From positions 41,078,700 through 41,142,699 of the forward strand of contig NC_135213.1 of the NCBI RefSeq assembly GCF_052324685.1: a stretch of 64,000 nt of DNA. Direction: 5' to 3'. The position numbers were made by a program, and so were the translations under genes. This document shows positions 46,301 through 57,367 of the stretch, one piece after another (within the stretch, counting starts at the first letter, position 1; every line of letters starts with the position of its first letter). Source of the DNA: Brachyhypopomus gauderio (Eukaryota > Chordata > Actinopteri > Gymnotiformes > Hypopomidae). Below the pieces are notes generated by a model. That model did not search any database. It was not told the origin of the DNA and worked only from the letters and a program-made list of their open reading frames with translations.

Positions 46301-49300
46301 TGATGGTAACATGACCATCTTAAGGTAGAGTAAAGCCTTATCTTCTGGCCCAATGTGAGACATGTTCTTTAAACATCTGTAGAGAGTCCTGAGGAGAGAG
46401 CAGAGAAAGGTGATGCTACAGGATCTCAAACCAAATGTCCAATACTGTGTGGAAGTGAAGCTCATCCTGGATGACAATAAAACTAGCTGGCCAAGCAACG
46501 TGACGTGTGCACTCAACACCGACAATGGTAAGTTTGATTTCCACATTTCCAGTTCGACAGATTTTCTTTCATGTAAGATTATAAAATGTGTATGACTTGT
46601 ACAAGACTGGTAACAGTTTTGACAACTGTATTCACTTATCCAATTTGTTTAAATGAATAATTAGGAATCCCAATCTCAATCAATCAATCAATCAAATTTT
46701 ATTTATATAGTGCTTTTTACAACAGTTGTTGTCACAAAGCAGCTTTACAAGTGCCGAGTCCTAGCCCCCAGTGAGCAAGCCAAAGGCGACAGTGGCAAGG
46801 AAAAACTCCCTAGTTTTTTGCATGAGGAAGAAACCTTGAGAGGAACCAAGACTCAGGGGGGGAACCCATCCTCCTCTGGCCGACACCGGTCACCATGACA
46901 ACAACAACAATTTAGACAGAAAGAAGAGAAAGAAAAGGAAAAAGATGTAATAATGTCCATCATGATGTATGCATCCGGTTAGGCAGGAGGTGGCTGGCCC
47001 AGGATGGATCGCTGGTCTCCTCATCTCATTATTCCTCAAGCAGGCGGGCAGCCATGTGGAGAAATGAAACAGGGAAACTTAGCTCTGTATGAGGACATAT
47101 ACAGGACAGGTAAAATTATAAACATTTCCGGAGTGTGGCAGCAACTCCGGCATTTAGTTAAATTATTACAGCCTAGCTAAAAAGGCAGAACCAGAAGGTA
47201 ACATAGGCTTGGGGGCATTCTGAGACAATGGCATCCGTCCACTGCACTGTCAACAAACTTGAGTGACCACGAGCAGTGACAGGACGACAGCACCAGCGCC
47301 CCAGTCTACCATAAAACCCTTCATCTATGAACCCCTGGATCTGTACCTTTATCTAAGGGGGATATTAATTATCAAACGCTAAACTAAATAAGTGGGTTTT
47401 CAACCTAGACTTAAAGATTGTGACTGTGTCGGAGTCCCGGACGCATTTAGGAAGATTATTCCAAAGCTGGGGGGCCTTACAAGAAAAGGCTCTTCCCCCT
47501 GCTGTTACCTTATTAATTTTTGGAACTAATAAAGGACCAGCACCCTGTGATCTTAGTGGGCGTGGGGGTTCGTAATAGGAAATAAGTTCCTGAAGGTACT
47601 CAGGAGCAAGCCCGTGCAATGCTTTATAAGTTAATAAAAGAATTTTAAAGTCAATACGGAATTTAACTGGGAGCCAATGCAGGGCTGATAGGACTGGACT
47701 GATATGCTGAAATTTTCTAGTTCTGGTCAGAACCCTGGCTGCGGCATTTTGAACTATTTGAAGTTTATTTAGATTCCTATTTGAACATCCTGACAGTAGT
47801 GCATTGCAGTAGTCTAATCTAGAGCTAACAAAGGCGTGCACCAATTTTTCCGCATCATCCTGTGATAATGCATTCCTTAATTTAGCAATGTTACGGAGAT
47901 GTAGAAAAGCTATCCTAGTACTATTATCTATGTATTTATCAAATGATAGGTCAGAGTCGAGTATGACGCCTAGGTTTTTGGCTACTGTGCCAGGTGTAAT
48001 GGGGTAGCCTGCGAGATTAAGCATTAGATCTGGAATTTTCTGTTTTGAGGCCTTAGGGCCCAGAAGGAGAACTTCTGTTTTGTCCTCATTAAGTTGGAGG
48101 AAGTTTAGAGACATCCAGCATTTAATATCTCTTACACAGGCCTCAATTTTTCTTAAACTGAGTTTGTCATCAGGTTTGGCTGATATGTAAAGTTGAGTGT
48201 CATCTGCATAGCAGTGAAAATTGACACCATGTTTGTTTATAACTGTGCCCAATGGTAGCATATATAATGTAAATAATAGTGGTCCTAGAATGGAGCCTTG
48301 CGGGACCCCATATTTAACTTTTGTACGTTTGGATGGAATATTATTGAGCTCTACAAACTGATAGCGATTTGTTAAGTAAGAATGAAACCATGAAAGGGCT
48401 GTGCCAGAGACTCCAACCCAGCGTTCTAACCTTTCTAGCAAGATCCTATGATCAATTGTGTCGAAAGCTGCACTAAGATCAAGAAGCACTAACAATGATA
48501 CATAACCTTGATCTGAAGCAAGGAGGAGGTCATTTGTTACTTTAACTAATGCTGTTTCAGTACTGTGATAGGGCCTAAAACCAGATTGGAACTTTTCAAA
48601 TATGTGATGCCTATGCAGATATAGGCATAATTGCTGGGCAACAGCTTTTTCTATGATCTTAGATATAAATGATGTGTTTGAAATGGGTCTATAATTAGAT
48701 AGTACAGTAGGATCAAGATTTGGTTTCTTAATCAGAGGTTTAATAACTGCTAATTTACATGATTTGGGCATGTGACCTATTGTAATGGATGAGTTAACTA
48801 TAGTTAGAAGAGGTTCAGTTACTGCAGGTAATACCTCTTTTAATAACTTTGATGGAACCGAGTCTAGTGTGCAGGTAGCACAATTTAAGGAAGAAATTAT
48901 TTTCTCTAATTCTGATTGTGGGAGTGGATGAAAAGCATCAAGTTTTTCTCCCAGTATGCGATTTAAATCGATGTCAACCAAACCAGATGACATACCAGTT
49001 GTATTGCTAATAAAAGGTTTTATATTTTGTCTAATATTCTCTATTTTATTATCAAAAAAATCTATAAATACATTACTAGTGAGTTTTACTGGAATCTGAG
49101 GTTCTGCGCCTGCTTGATTTTTTGTAAGCTTGGAAATAGTATTAAAAAGAAATCTAGGATTGTTTTTATTTTTCTCTATCAGTGAGGCTAGGTATGCTGA
49201 GCGTGCTTTAGCGAGTGCCCGTTTGTAGTCAATGATGCTATCCTTCCAGGCACAGTAGAATACTTCCAACTTAGTAGATCGCCATTTACGCTCTAATTTA

Positions 49301-52300
49301 CGTGCTATTTGTTTTAAGTTTCTAGTTTGGTCAGTGTACCATGGAGCGAGTTTTTTAGATCTAGTCTTTTTATATTTGAGTGGAGCTACTATGTCTAGAG
49401 CTGATCTGCAGGTATTCTCTATGCAGTTGGTTAGACTATCTAACTCTCCTGGATAGGATGGCGAGTGGGCTAGAGCAGTTAAATCAGGGAGGGCTTCAAT
49501 AAACTGTGTTGCTGTTAATGAATTTATCGAGCGCTTTATACACTGCCGAGGAGACGGGCGGGTATTTATGTTAAGATTAATCTCAAATTTGACTAAATAG
49601 TGATCAGAGATAGCTACGGTTTGCGGGAGTATATTTATATTATCTACGTCAATACCCAACGTTAAGATTAAATCTAGGGTATGATTTTGATAGTGTGTGG
49701 GTCCTACAACGTTTTGTGTAATGCCAACAGAGTTCAATATAGAAGTAAAAGCCCTTGTCAGTGGATCCTCCGCATTATCAAAATGTATGTTAAAGTCTCC
49801 TACCATTATTATTTTGTCACTACTAACTGCTAAATTTGCTGTAAAATCTGTGAAATCTTTTAAGAAATCTGAGTAAGGCCCTGGTGGTCTATATACATTT
49901 GTTAGAGAAAAAGAACTTTTATTTTCAGATGGACTAATTACATTAATAGACAGCATCTCAAATGAATTAAAGATATCCAAGTATTTCTGATGAATTTCTA
50001 AACAATCACGATATATTATACATATTCCTCCTCCTCTGCCTGACAATCTAGGTTTATGTATATAACTAGATCCCACAGGAGTGGCTTCGTTTAGAGATAA
50101 ATAGTCACCAGATTGAATCCACGTTTCAGTTAAACATAGAATATCAATTTTCTGGTCAGTTATAAGTTCATTCATAAAAACTGCTTTAGAGTTGAGTGAT
50201 CGAATATTAATTAATCCAATTTTCAGATCGGTCATATAGGTAATAATTGGATGTGAAGTTTGAATATTAGTTAAAAACTTAGGACGGACTATTTTCTTAT
50301 GATTTAATTTAACCCGGGGCACAGACACAGTCTCAATCCTATGGGATCTTGGTGACGTCTCTAAGCAGCTCGCAGACCGGTTTAGCCCGTTAGTCTGCGG
50401 CCTGGTCGCGACTCTGGTTAGTCAGCAGCTCCTAGTGCTACTCTGCCGACTAACTAACAGACTACGGGCTATGCTGCAAGATAACAGGGCAGCGCCATCC
50501 CGGGTGGGGTGGACACCGTCCCTGCCTACATTTACGGCATTTGGCAGACACCCTTATCCAGAGCGACTTACATTTTTCTCATTTTTTATACAAGTGAGCA
50601 ATTGAGGGTTAAGGGCCTTGCTCAGGGGCACCTCAGTCATGGCCTCATGTCTGGGAATCGAACCCACGACCCTCCGGTCACAAGACCAGTTCCCTAACCA
50701 CCAGGCCATGACTGCCCCTAAAAGACCAGGCTTGCCCTCAAACTCTTTCCAATTATTAATAAAGCCCACTTGATTTTCTGAGCACCACTTGGACATCCAG
50801 CGGTTTAGATGGAGTAGAGTAGAGATTTGTCATTGTACATGATACAATGAAATTCTGAAAAAAACTTAGAGATGCCACGAAGTAGGTGGTAATGCCTTAA
50901 CCGTATGCATTGCAAGCCACTATATACCATCAACTGGCCTAGGTTTTCATATGTGCAGTATCGGTTATATGAATGTTTGGTTGTCTGTTAGCTGACACCA
51001 GCTCCTGTCTACCAGGTCACTGGAGTCTTTTACCTGCCAGGTGATAGTCAGTCAGATCTAGTCCTGTGGTCTAACCAGTAATGACAGATATGTAGACCCA
51101 CTGACAGTTATTTTTTTTTCATACTAAATACAAATAACATTTGCCCAGAATATTGTTACAGTTATTTTTTACACCTATAATGTACCTGTAAGATAAAACT
51201 GTAAGCTAGTTGTATCAGGTCTTACTGGTGGTAAATCTGTAAGTGTAGATACAAGGTATGTACTTGTTATAAAATGGCCAGTGACATTATAGTATTAATC
51301 ACAAAGTTGTGACCTTCATCCTCTTGACTCATGCTTCTTATCAATATGCGACTTTAGATCAATAGAGAAACTCTTCAACTATATGGTAACTATGCTCTAA
51401 GTAGCATAAATGTAAACTGAAATTTAAGGAAAATCTATATATGTGGAGAGTGGTGATAAAGCCCAGTTATTGGTCAATATATGTGTAGAGTGGTGATACA
51501 GCCCAGTTACTGATTTATATATGTGTAGAGTGGTGATACAGCCCAGTTACTGATCTATATATGTGTAGAGTGGTGATACAGCCCAATTACTGATCTATAT
51601 ATGTGTAGAGTGGTGATACAGCCCAGTTACTGATCTATATATGTGTAGAGTGGTGATACAGCCCAGTTACTGGTCTATATATGTGTAGAGTGGTGATATA
51701 ACCCAGTTACTGATCTATATATGTGTAGAGTGGTGATACAGCCCAGTTACTGATCTATATATGTGTAGAGTGGTGATATAACCCAGTTACTGATCTATAT
51801 ATGTGTAGAGTGGTGATACAGCCCAGTTACTGATCTATATATGTGTAGAGTGGTGATACAGCCCAGTTACTGATTTATATATGTGTAGAGTGGTGATACA
51901 GCCCAGTTACTGATCTATATATGTGTAGAGTGGTGATACAGCCCAATTACTGATCTATATATGTGTAGAGTGGTGATACAGCCCAGTTACTGATCTATAT
52001 ATGTGTAGAGTGGTGATACAGCCCAATTACTGATCTATATATGTGTAGAGTGGTGATACAGCCCAGTTACTGATCTATATATGTGTAGAGTGGTGATACA
52101 GCCCAGTTACTGGTCTATATATGTGTAGAGTGGTGATACAGCCCAGTTACTGATCTATATATGTGTAGAGTGGTGATACAGCCCAGTTACTGATCTATAT
52201 ATGTGTAGAGTGGTGATACAGCCCAGTTACTGGTCTATATATGTGTAGAGTGGTGATATAACCCAGTTATTGATCTATATATGTGTAGAGTGGTGATACA

Positions 52301-55300
52301 GCCCAGTTTTCACATTTTCATTGTATAATTGTAATATTTCATCCAGTGTTTATTAAGATACAGTATGTAGGGGAGACCGGGTGGTTGTAACACTTTTTGC
52401 TTCAGCACCTGTAACTCACTGAATTTTTTAGCTAGTCTTCTCAAACTTTTATACAAAGTACACACATTTGTTTACTACAAATGGCACCAATTCAAACTTC
52501 AATTGAAATATCACAGCCGTCGTGAGTTGATATCAAATACAAGGTGTTCCCTTGTTACAACCTACCCCACTACCGGGGTAGGTTGTAACACATGCTGGGG
52601 TAAGTTGTAACAATTAGACCAGGGGTCTCCAACCTTTTTGGAACTGGGAGCTACTTCTTGGATACCAGTTATTGCGGAGGGCTACCAGATGTTGAGCGGG
52701 GGGGTGGCGAACGAAAGTTGCATGTGGGAGTGTCAATTGCACTATAGTGAGCTATTTTTAAAACAAGCCCGCAGGTGACTCATGACGTGGGTTCATTCAA
52801 TTCAATATTGACGGCAGCCTAACTTTTTGATTGGCAGCTAATTGAGCAATAGAACACGAGAGGGAGTGTGTTATCGTGAATATATGTACATGCCGTTACT
52901 TGACAACGCGTCCGCGGAGTGATACAGAGAATGAGAATACCGTGCTGTTATCACACATATCTGCAGGGTTAGAACACTTCTCAACCAGTCGGATTGTGAA
53001 CTAACTGTTGTATAATTGGCGAATAATCATTTAGTGTTAGAAGGGGAGGGACAACTGTGAATTTTGATTGGACATAAATTTAAGTAGATTTCTCGATGGG
53101 ACCAATTAGGTTTACAAATTTATATGTAATTCATTGGCCCTTTGGCGAGCTACTCGGAAAGGGGTGGCGAGCTACTGGTAGCTCGCGAGCGACGTGTTGG
53201 AGACCCCTGAATTAGACAAAAGAAGCAAAAACAGAGGCCACACCATGCAAAATGCTTCAAAAATATATTTTTTAAATAAAATAACAATCCAGAACAATGT
53301 CTCTCTCTCTCTGTGACTGACCATAACTCATATTCACTTTCTGTTTTACTCAGGAGTGGGTGTGGGTGTGTAAATTAGTGTACTAGTACAAACTTATTTA
53401 ACAACATGTATGCTTAATGAACACTAATACAATGTACCTGTGTAGGCTAAAGAACATGTAGGTCAAATAATAACCAACGTCAATGTGTGTGTGTGTGTGT
53501 TGGCAGATACCATGTGACTGACTTGCCCTTATTTGTGACCTCATCAGATGCTTCTTTTAAAAACATTTGCAGGCACACCTCTGTCAGTCTTTCTTTAAAA
53601 TTATAAAATATCAATACAGTTTTCTTAGTTGTATGTAAGGTGATAGCTGTAACACGTTTTAAAGCTGTGTTACAACCATCCCCACCTCTGTCAGCCAGTG
53701 TTTAGCTAGCTATATTAGCAAGGTGATTTGAAATTAACAGGGGAAAAATGCATCACAATTTACCTGAAAAACTACAGTTTAATGTAATATAATTCATATG
53801 GTTTTATCTGCAATAGTTTAAGTACTAAACAAAATATAGTCTTGATTCAGAAATTTACTTTCTCACCTCAAGATCTGTTTTTTCGTGATGGAATCTGCAT
53901 GTGCCTGTTTCCAGCCTTGATATTCACCATGTGGGATCAGGGAGGAATTGGGTAAATACTGAAATTATCATATGACATAACTTATCCGTGATGGGTGGAA
54001 CTGATGGTGTTACAACCACACCCGCTCTCCCTATAGTGTATACAGTATATGTGTGCAGAACCAAGTTAAATATATATTGGGGCGCACTCACACTAGGCTC
54101 TGTGATCCGGGCACGGTTGCCTGCCGAAGCACGGTTCGTTTGGTTAGTGTGAGCGCTCCAACCGTGCCCGGGCCCGCTTGAAGAGGTGGGCCAGGGCACG
54201 ATTCATGTGGACTCGGGCACGGTTCGCTTCTAGTGTGAGCGCTATCCGTGCCCAGGCCCGCTTGGTGCCTCGTGTGATTGGTTCATGTGTTAAATGATCG
54301 ATAAATCTGTGCTTGCACCGTGTTTCTGCACTCCCAAAACGACTCCAAAAATACAATAAAAAGAAAATCGTGAACTCCATAGTGTTGTGCGAGCGCGCTT
54401 TTTTCCAAATAAAGTCACGTTGTGATGATGTAAGCGTGCTCGGGCCGGGTTGATGAAGCCAGTGTGAGTGCAGGCCAGAGGGGGAGTGGGGAGGGGGGAT
54501 AACCGGGCCCCAGCACGGAACCAGCAAACCGTGCCTAGTGTTAGTACGCCCTAGTCTGGTTAAATATATTAGTTTGGTTAAATATATTAGTCTGGTTAAA
54601 TATATTAGTTTGGTTAAATATATTAGTCTGGTTAAATATATTATTCTCATGTGGCCCCTTGAGAATATTAATTAATCCCCCATGTGTTTCTATGGGTGCG
54701 TGTATGTGTGAGTTTTTATTGGTGGTTATATGCGTGTGTTTAGCAACAATGATGTACATTATGAATATGAAGGTGTTTTACAGTTTACTTTGTTTTAATA
54801 AGGATAACCAAAGTTACCAAAGTGGTTAATTTCAAGGGACCAATTTCAGCAGTTTGATGTACCTAATTGTTCTCTACAGAATTGTTGTTGTTTTAGATTA
54901 GAGAGGGGGCAAGTCTTCGAGGATTCCTTTATCCAGCCACTTTGACCAACAATGCAGTGTTGAACAAAAGTCTTCTACATTTTCATTTTGTTGTGATAAT
55001 TTATTGTATACCATTATGTCTCTCTCTCCTCTCTCTGTGTCTCTCTCACTTTCTATAGATGAGATTAAACCGTGGCACATAGCAGTGGTTCTGGTGGCCA
55101 GTTTCTTCATCACTGCCTTTACTGTCATCCTGATCTTCCTTGTTGTAATGTGTGGCTACATAGGGCTGAGATATCTGCGCCCACAACCCAAACTGCCTGA
55201 ACACTTTAAACAGGTTTGTTTATGTTTGTAATGTTTATGTTTGTTGTTTGTACACGTGTTCTGTACAAGCTTCATGCTTGTTTGATACCAGTGGAAGCTT

Positions 55301-55853
55301 GATTATCTATTAACTATAGATTAATTTAAAACATCTCTGTAAATTAAGTTTAGTTATCACTTTATTATTGTATACATTAATTTGGCTCATTTCACATTGA
55401 CTGGAAATAATCAACATGATTGCTGGTTTAGTGAATTGTTACATTTTCACATTCCACATAATTGTATCTTTACATTAGTGATGCGTCGAGGTTCATTTTT
55501 TAAACCAAAGCTAAACACATTGTGTGTGCATGTGGGTGGTGTTTGAGGTTCTGAGGTTCTCACTACCTAACTTGTTTCTTCAGTACTTCTCCGACCTGCC
55601 CAGATCGCCCATTTTTCTGGCCCTGCAAAACAGTTGTCAGCCTGAGGAACTCTACCATGAGGTGAGCGTTGTGGCAGAGCAAGACGTTTCCCCTGCTCAC
55701 CTGGACCTCCAGCAGACAGAACACTTAAAGCTGAACACTCCTCTAAATCCCAGGAGTGACCTGGACGAGAGGAGCGCGGGTGTGATAGGGAGAGGAGACA
55801 CACAACACAACACATTCACTGCAGGGAAGACAGAGGAACCTTTTCAATACTGA
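37328..55853 (+). CDS. il10rb: Receptor gene D: IL10RB/CRFB4 orthologue, 7 exons, 367 aa
   Basis: Exons are 37328-37424, 43136-43253, 43813-43979, 44186-44337, 46383-46527, 55059-55213 and 55584-55853; phases are 1,2,1,0,1,0. A second in-frame ATG at 37373 ([18 protein letters not shown]) is the better signal-peptide start. D1 has [19 protein letters not shown] and the Cys pair ECNNTS/LNCDF, then [17 protein letters not shown], matching HTLRVRAEFADEHSDW of human IL10RB. D2 has [13 protein letters not shown] and QYCVEV/NVTCAL. The transmembrane helix spans about 231-255. The tail ([22 protein letters not shown]) aligns with LPQHLKEFL and FDKLSVIAEDS of human IL10RB. It should be the shared accessory chain for IL-10-family cytokines, recruiting TYK2. 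Gene order after IFNAR2-like genes agrees. The IFNGR2 (CRFB6) alternative is less likely. Introns 1 and 5 are swollen by transposons. Confidence 0.82.
37759..38646. repeat. 40-bp minisatellite array 1 (il10rb intron 1)
   Basis: About 22 units of a 40-bp sequence with core ctatatatgtgtagagtggt and variable atacagcccag/atataacccag. The same unit forms a second array at 51431-52308. Confidence 0.97.
38894..42860 (-). mobile_element. Degenerate non-LTR retrotransposon, interrupted by a solo LTR
   Basis: The minus strand encodes, in order, an apurinic endonuclease-like part (42939-42343: [21 protein letters not shown]), a linker (41955 to about 41500), an RT (40743-39604: [37 protein letters not shown]) and a C-terminal part (39577-38975: [12 protein letters not shown]). 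Several frame breaks show it is dead. A short (TTA)n tract at 38894-38912 marks the 3' end. The clade is uncertain (RTE-like or related). It lies in il10rb intron 1 and is split by the 702-bp LTR at 40798-41499. Confidence 0.85.
40798..41499. mobile_element. Solo LTR 1, 702 bp
   Basis: Begins TGTCAGGGCTGG and ends CGCGTTACA (TG...CA), flanked by the perfect 5-bp direct repeat cttgt (40793-40797, 41500-41504). Removing it rejoins the surrounding LINE. A 5-bp duplication and TG/CA ends fit a Gypsy- or ERV-type LTR. No internal retroviral-like genes are present. Orientation is undetermined. Confidence 0.9.
43291..43713. mobile_element. Solo LTR 2, 423 bp
   Basis: Begins TGTCACGTGGTCCC and ends CCAATCCGTTACA, flanked by the 5-bp direct repeat ggaac (43286-43290, 43714-43718). 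A TATA-like gtatttaagtcct lies about 170 bp inside, suggesting plus orientation. It sits just 33 bp after il10rb exon 2. Confidence 0.9.
44338..46382. other. il10rb intron 4
   Basis: AT-rich. Around 45540-45740 a short stretch (gcttcttgaagagatgtatc and cagaggcggtctttgcatag) looks like fused repeat fragments. No gene seen. Confidence 0.4.
46674..50520 (-). mobile_element. L2-type LINE with intact ORF
   Basis: The 3' end is at about 46674 with a (TTGA)n tail, and the 5' end abuts a SINE at about 50521. It is the close relative of the Tc1-bearing copy at 26042-30112 and keeps the empty Tc1 site at about 48662. About 190 bp precede the ORF. Whether an upstream ORF1 is missing cannot be judged. 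It lies in il10rb intron 5, antisense to the gene. Confidence 0.93.
47365..50328 (-). CDS. LINE endonuclease-reverse transcriptase, 987 aa, intact
   Basis: One uninterrupted ORF. Residues about 30-250 are the APE-type endonuclease: [46 protein letters not shown]. Residues about 490-770 are the [12 protein letters not shown] and [51 protein letters not shown] with the catalytic YADD, then [11 protein letters not shown]. The C-terminus ([29 protein letters not shown]) is typical of L2/CR1 elements. It nicks DNA and primes reverse transcription of its own RNA at the target. All key catalytic residues are present, so activity is plausible. Confidence 0.93.
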   Translation of the reverse strand: MSVPRVKLNHKKIVRPKFLTNIQTSHPIITYMTDLKIGLINIRSLNSKAVFMNELITDQKIDILCLTETWIQSGDYLSLNEATPVGSSYIHKPRLSGRGGGICIIYRDCLEIHQKYLDIFNSFEMLSINVISPSENKSSFSLTNVYRPPGPYSDFLKDFTDFTANLAVSSDKIIMVGDFNIHFDNAEDPLTRAFTSILNSVGITQNVVGPTHYQNHTLDLILTLGIDVDNINILPQTVAISDHYLVKFEINLNINTRPSPRQCIKRSINSLTATQFIEALPDLTALAHSPSYPGELDSLTNCIENTCRSALDIVAPLKYKKTRSKKLAPWYTDQTRNLKQIARKLERKWRSTKLEVFYCAWKDSIIDYKRALAKARSAYLASLIEKNKNNPRFLFNTISKLTKNQAGAEPQIPVKLTSNVFIDFFDNKIENIRQNIKPFISNTTGMSSGLVDIDLNRILGEKLDAFHPLPQSELEKIISSLNCATCTLDSVPSKLLKEVLPAVTEPLLTIVNSSITIGHMPKSCKLAVIKPLIKKPNLDPTVLSNYRPISNTSFISKIIEKAVAQQLCLYLHRHHIFEKFQSGFRPYHSTETALVKVTNDLLLASDQGYVSLLVLLDLSAAFDTIDHRILLERLERWVGVSGTALSWFHSYLTNRYQFVELNNIPSKRTKVKYGVPQGSILGPLLFTLYMLPLGTVINKHGVNFHCYADDTQLYISAKPDDKLSLRKIEACVRDIKCWMSLNFLQLNEDKTEVLLLGPKASKQKIPDLMLNLAGYPITPGTVAKNLGVILDSDLSFDKYIDNSTRIAFLHLRNIAKLRNALSQDDAEKLVHAFVSSRLDYCNALLSGCSNRNLNKLQIVQNAAARVLTRTRKFQHISPVLSALHWLPVKFRIDFKILLLTYKALHGLAPEYLQELISYYEPPRPLRSQGAGPLLVPKINKVTAGGRAFSCKAPQLWNNLPKCVRDSDTVTIFKSRLKTHLFSLAFDN
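50521..50720 (-). mobile_element. SINE with LINE-derived tail, minus strand
   Basis: Reverse complement of the 24930-25110 type: tail at 50526-50575 (tttacggcatttggcagaca), B box gggaatcgaaccc at 50653, head ending atggcc..actgcccc at 50717. It abuts the 5' end of the LINE. Confidence 0.85.
51431..52308. repeat. 40-bp minisatellite array 2 (il10rb intron 5)
   Basis: About 22 units of the same 40-bp sequence as 37759-38646, in the same orientation, 12.8 kb further along the same gene. Confidence 0.97.
52370..54031. mobile_element. TA-flanked MITE-like element with nested hAT
   Basis: The left end ggggagaccgggtggttgta and the right end (reverse complement gggagagcgggtgtggttgt) are inverted repeats of about 24 bp, flanked by TA (52368-52369, 54032-54033). 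The motif ggggtaggttgtaacac and related ttgtaaca/tgttacaa copies recur inside. No transposase was found. Without the nested hAT element it would be about 1.07 kb. The superfamily is not assigned. Confidence 0.65.
52620..53209. mobile_element. hAT-type MITE, 590 bp, with 8-bp target duplication
   Basis: The ends caggggtctccaac and gttggagacccctg are inverted repeats with the hAT (Charlie-like) terminus, flanked by a perfect 8-bp direct repeat aattagac (52612-52619, 53210-53217). Non-coding. It inserted into the element at 52370-54031. Confidence 0.93.
54080..54551. mobile_element. MITE family copy 2
   Basis: The ends gggcgcactcacactaggc and cctagtgttagtacgccc match copy 1. It is shorter by about 90 bp through an internal deletion near 54285. 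Flanks ttg/tag give no clean duplication. Confidence 0.8.
54553..54645. repeat. 18-bp tandem array
   Basis: Five units of agt(c/t)tggttaaatatatt directly after MITE copy 2. Confidence 0.9.
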
Positions 55854-55881
55854 CTCATATACTTCAGATATACTTTCCTTA

Positions 55882-55904
55882 AATAAAACACATGCTGTAA
55901 ATAA
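55882..55904 (+). terminator. il10rb polyadenylation signals
   Basis: Two aataaa hexamers at 55882 and 55899, 29 and 46 bp after the stop codon. Confidence 0.75.
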
Positions 55905-55930
55905 AAATTTATATAATAACACTCGTACAT

Positions 55931-55950
55931 TTGGGGGGGGGGGGGGGGGG
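55931..55950. repeat. Poly(G) run
   Basis: About 18 consecutive G just past the il10rb poly(A) signals; could be G-quadruplex prone or an assembly weak point. Confidence 0.85.
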
Positions 55951-56399
55951 TAGATTTTGGCATGCCATTTACAACTTTAGATTGAAAAAATGTTTTCTAT
56001 ATATTTTGGTAAATGGTACAACTTATATTTTTATATGTTGACAGTGACTAGAATATTTAATGAAGTTAATTTGTCCTGTAATTCCTTTTACTTATTGCAC
56101 TTTAAAGATAATAAAAATAAGAGAAAGTATTTTAAGCTATGTGAAATGCATATATTGTTTCTGTATATTTTGCATTCAATGAATAAAATAAGGTTTTGTC
56201 TTATTGACATTTCTTCCCAATACTGAGCAAGCTAGGTTAGCAAGATCAAAATGTGATTTGGGTTCTCTTTCATGTTGTGGCCAGTAGCAGCAAATAACAC
56301 AAAAGGTTATTTGTTTAGTGAGCTAAGATTGAGATTAACTCAGACTTAATGGTATCATTATGGCAGCTTGATGTAGCTATAACCAGGTCAATCACTATG

Positions 56400-57248
56400 C
56401 CAACTTATTTTCTATACACAACACGATCATGCAGATTCGCCCTTCACAACATTCGGAGGATTCGGCCATTTCTCTCTAGGGAGGCCACTCAGGTCCTTGT
56501 CCAGTCCCTTGTTATCTCAAGACTGGACTACTGCAACTCCCTACTGGCTGGTCTTCCTATGCATGCCATCAAACCCCTGCAACTGATCCAGAACGCTGCA
56601 GCTCGGTTGGTCTTCAACCTTCCCAAGTTCAGCCATGTCACTCCCTTGCTGTCCTCCCTCCACTGGCTTCCGGTAGCTGCCCGCATCAAATATAAAACCC
56701 TGGTGCTGGCCTACAAAGCAAAGAATGGTCCAGCTCCTCCTTACTTGATGGCCATGGTAAAACCCAGATGCATACCTAGAGCCCTCCGCGCCTCAAGTAT
56801 GTCTCGTCTTGACCCTCCATCATCCAGGACACATGGGAGACAAGCATCCAGACTTTTCTCTGTCCTGGCTCCAAGGTGGTGGAATGAACTTCCCTTGTGT
56901 GTCCGAACATCGGAGTCACTTGCTGTCTTCAGACGCCGACTGAACACCCACCTCTTTCAAGTGCACTTTGCATAATTATGCTTTGTCTATTGTACTTTAT
57001 CGTCTCTTTCCTCAGGTATTGTGCATAATTGGGTTATAGGAATTGTTTACTGTCTTTTTCCTCAGGGGATGTGTATATTCAGGTATAATTGTTAGGTATC
57101 ATTTGACTTTCGTCTAGTGGTTTTTCCAGCTTAGAGTACCTTGTGTTCAGGACTATCTATTCTACCTTGGAGATTCCAAGCAACTACATAGCACTTTTGT
57201 AAGTCGGTCTGGATAAGAGCGTCTGCTAAATGCCATAAATGTAAATGT
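56400..57248 (+). mobile_element. L2-type LINE, 5'-truncated 3' end
   Basis: Encodes the C-terminal part of an L2/CR1 RT ([59 protein letters not shown]), ending at 56975. The 3' UTR has tgtaagtcggtctggataag and ends in catggcatttag-type tail repeats (atgtaaatg). The tail is shared with the SINE at 24930 and the fragment at 13541. Confidence 0.9.
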
Positions 57249-57367
57249 CTATGGCTAACCTGCTTCAGTATGGTGACCAAGAAGAATATTTTTGTCACCA
57301 TGTGCAATTTTATTTTTTAGTGCAGGAGATTACAATTTGGGTTAACTTTTCCACAAACAATGGTACT

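Noticed and set aside
37328..55853. Gene D as IFNGR2 (CRFB6) instead of IL10RB
   Set aside because: The tail motifs LPEHFKQYF and VSVVAEQD and the D1 block [17 protein letters not shown] fit IL10RB better, and gene order after the IFNAR2-like genes favours IL10RB; some resemblance to IFNGR2 remains.
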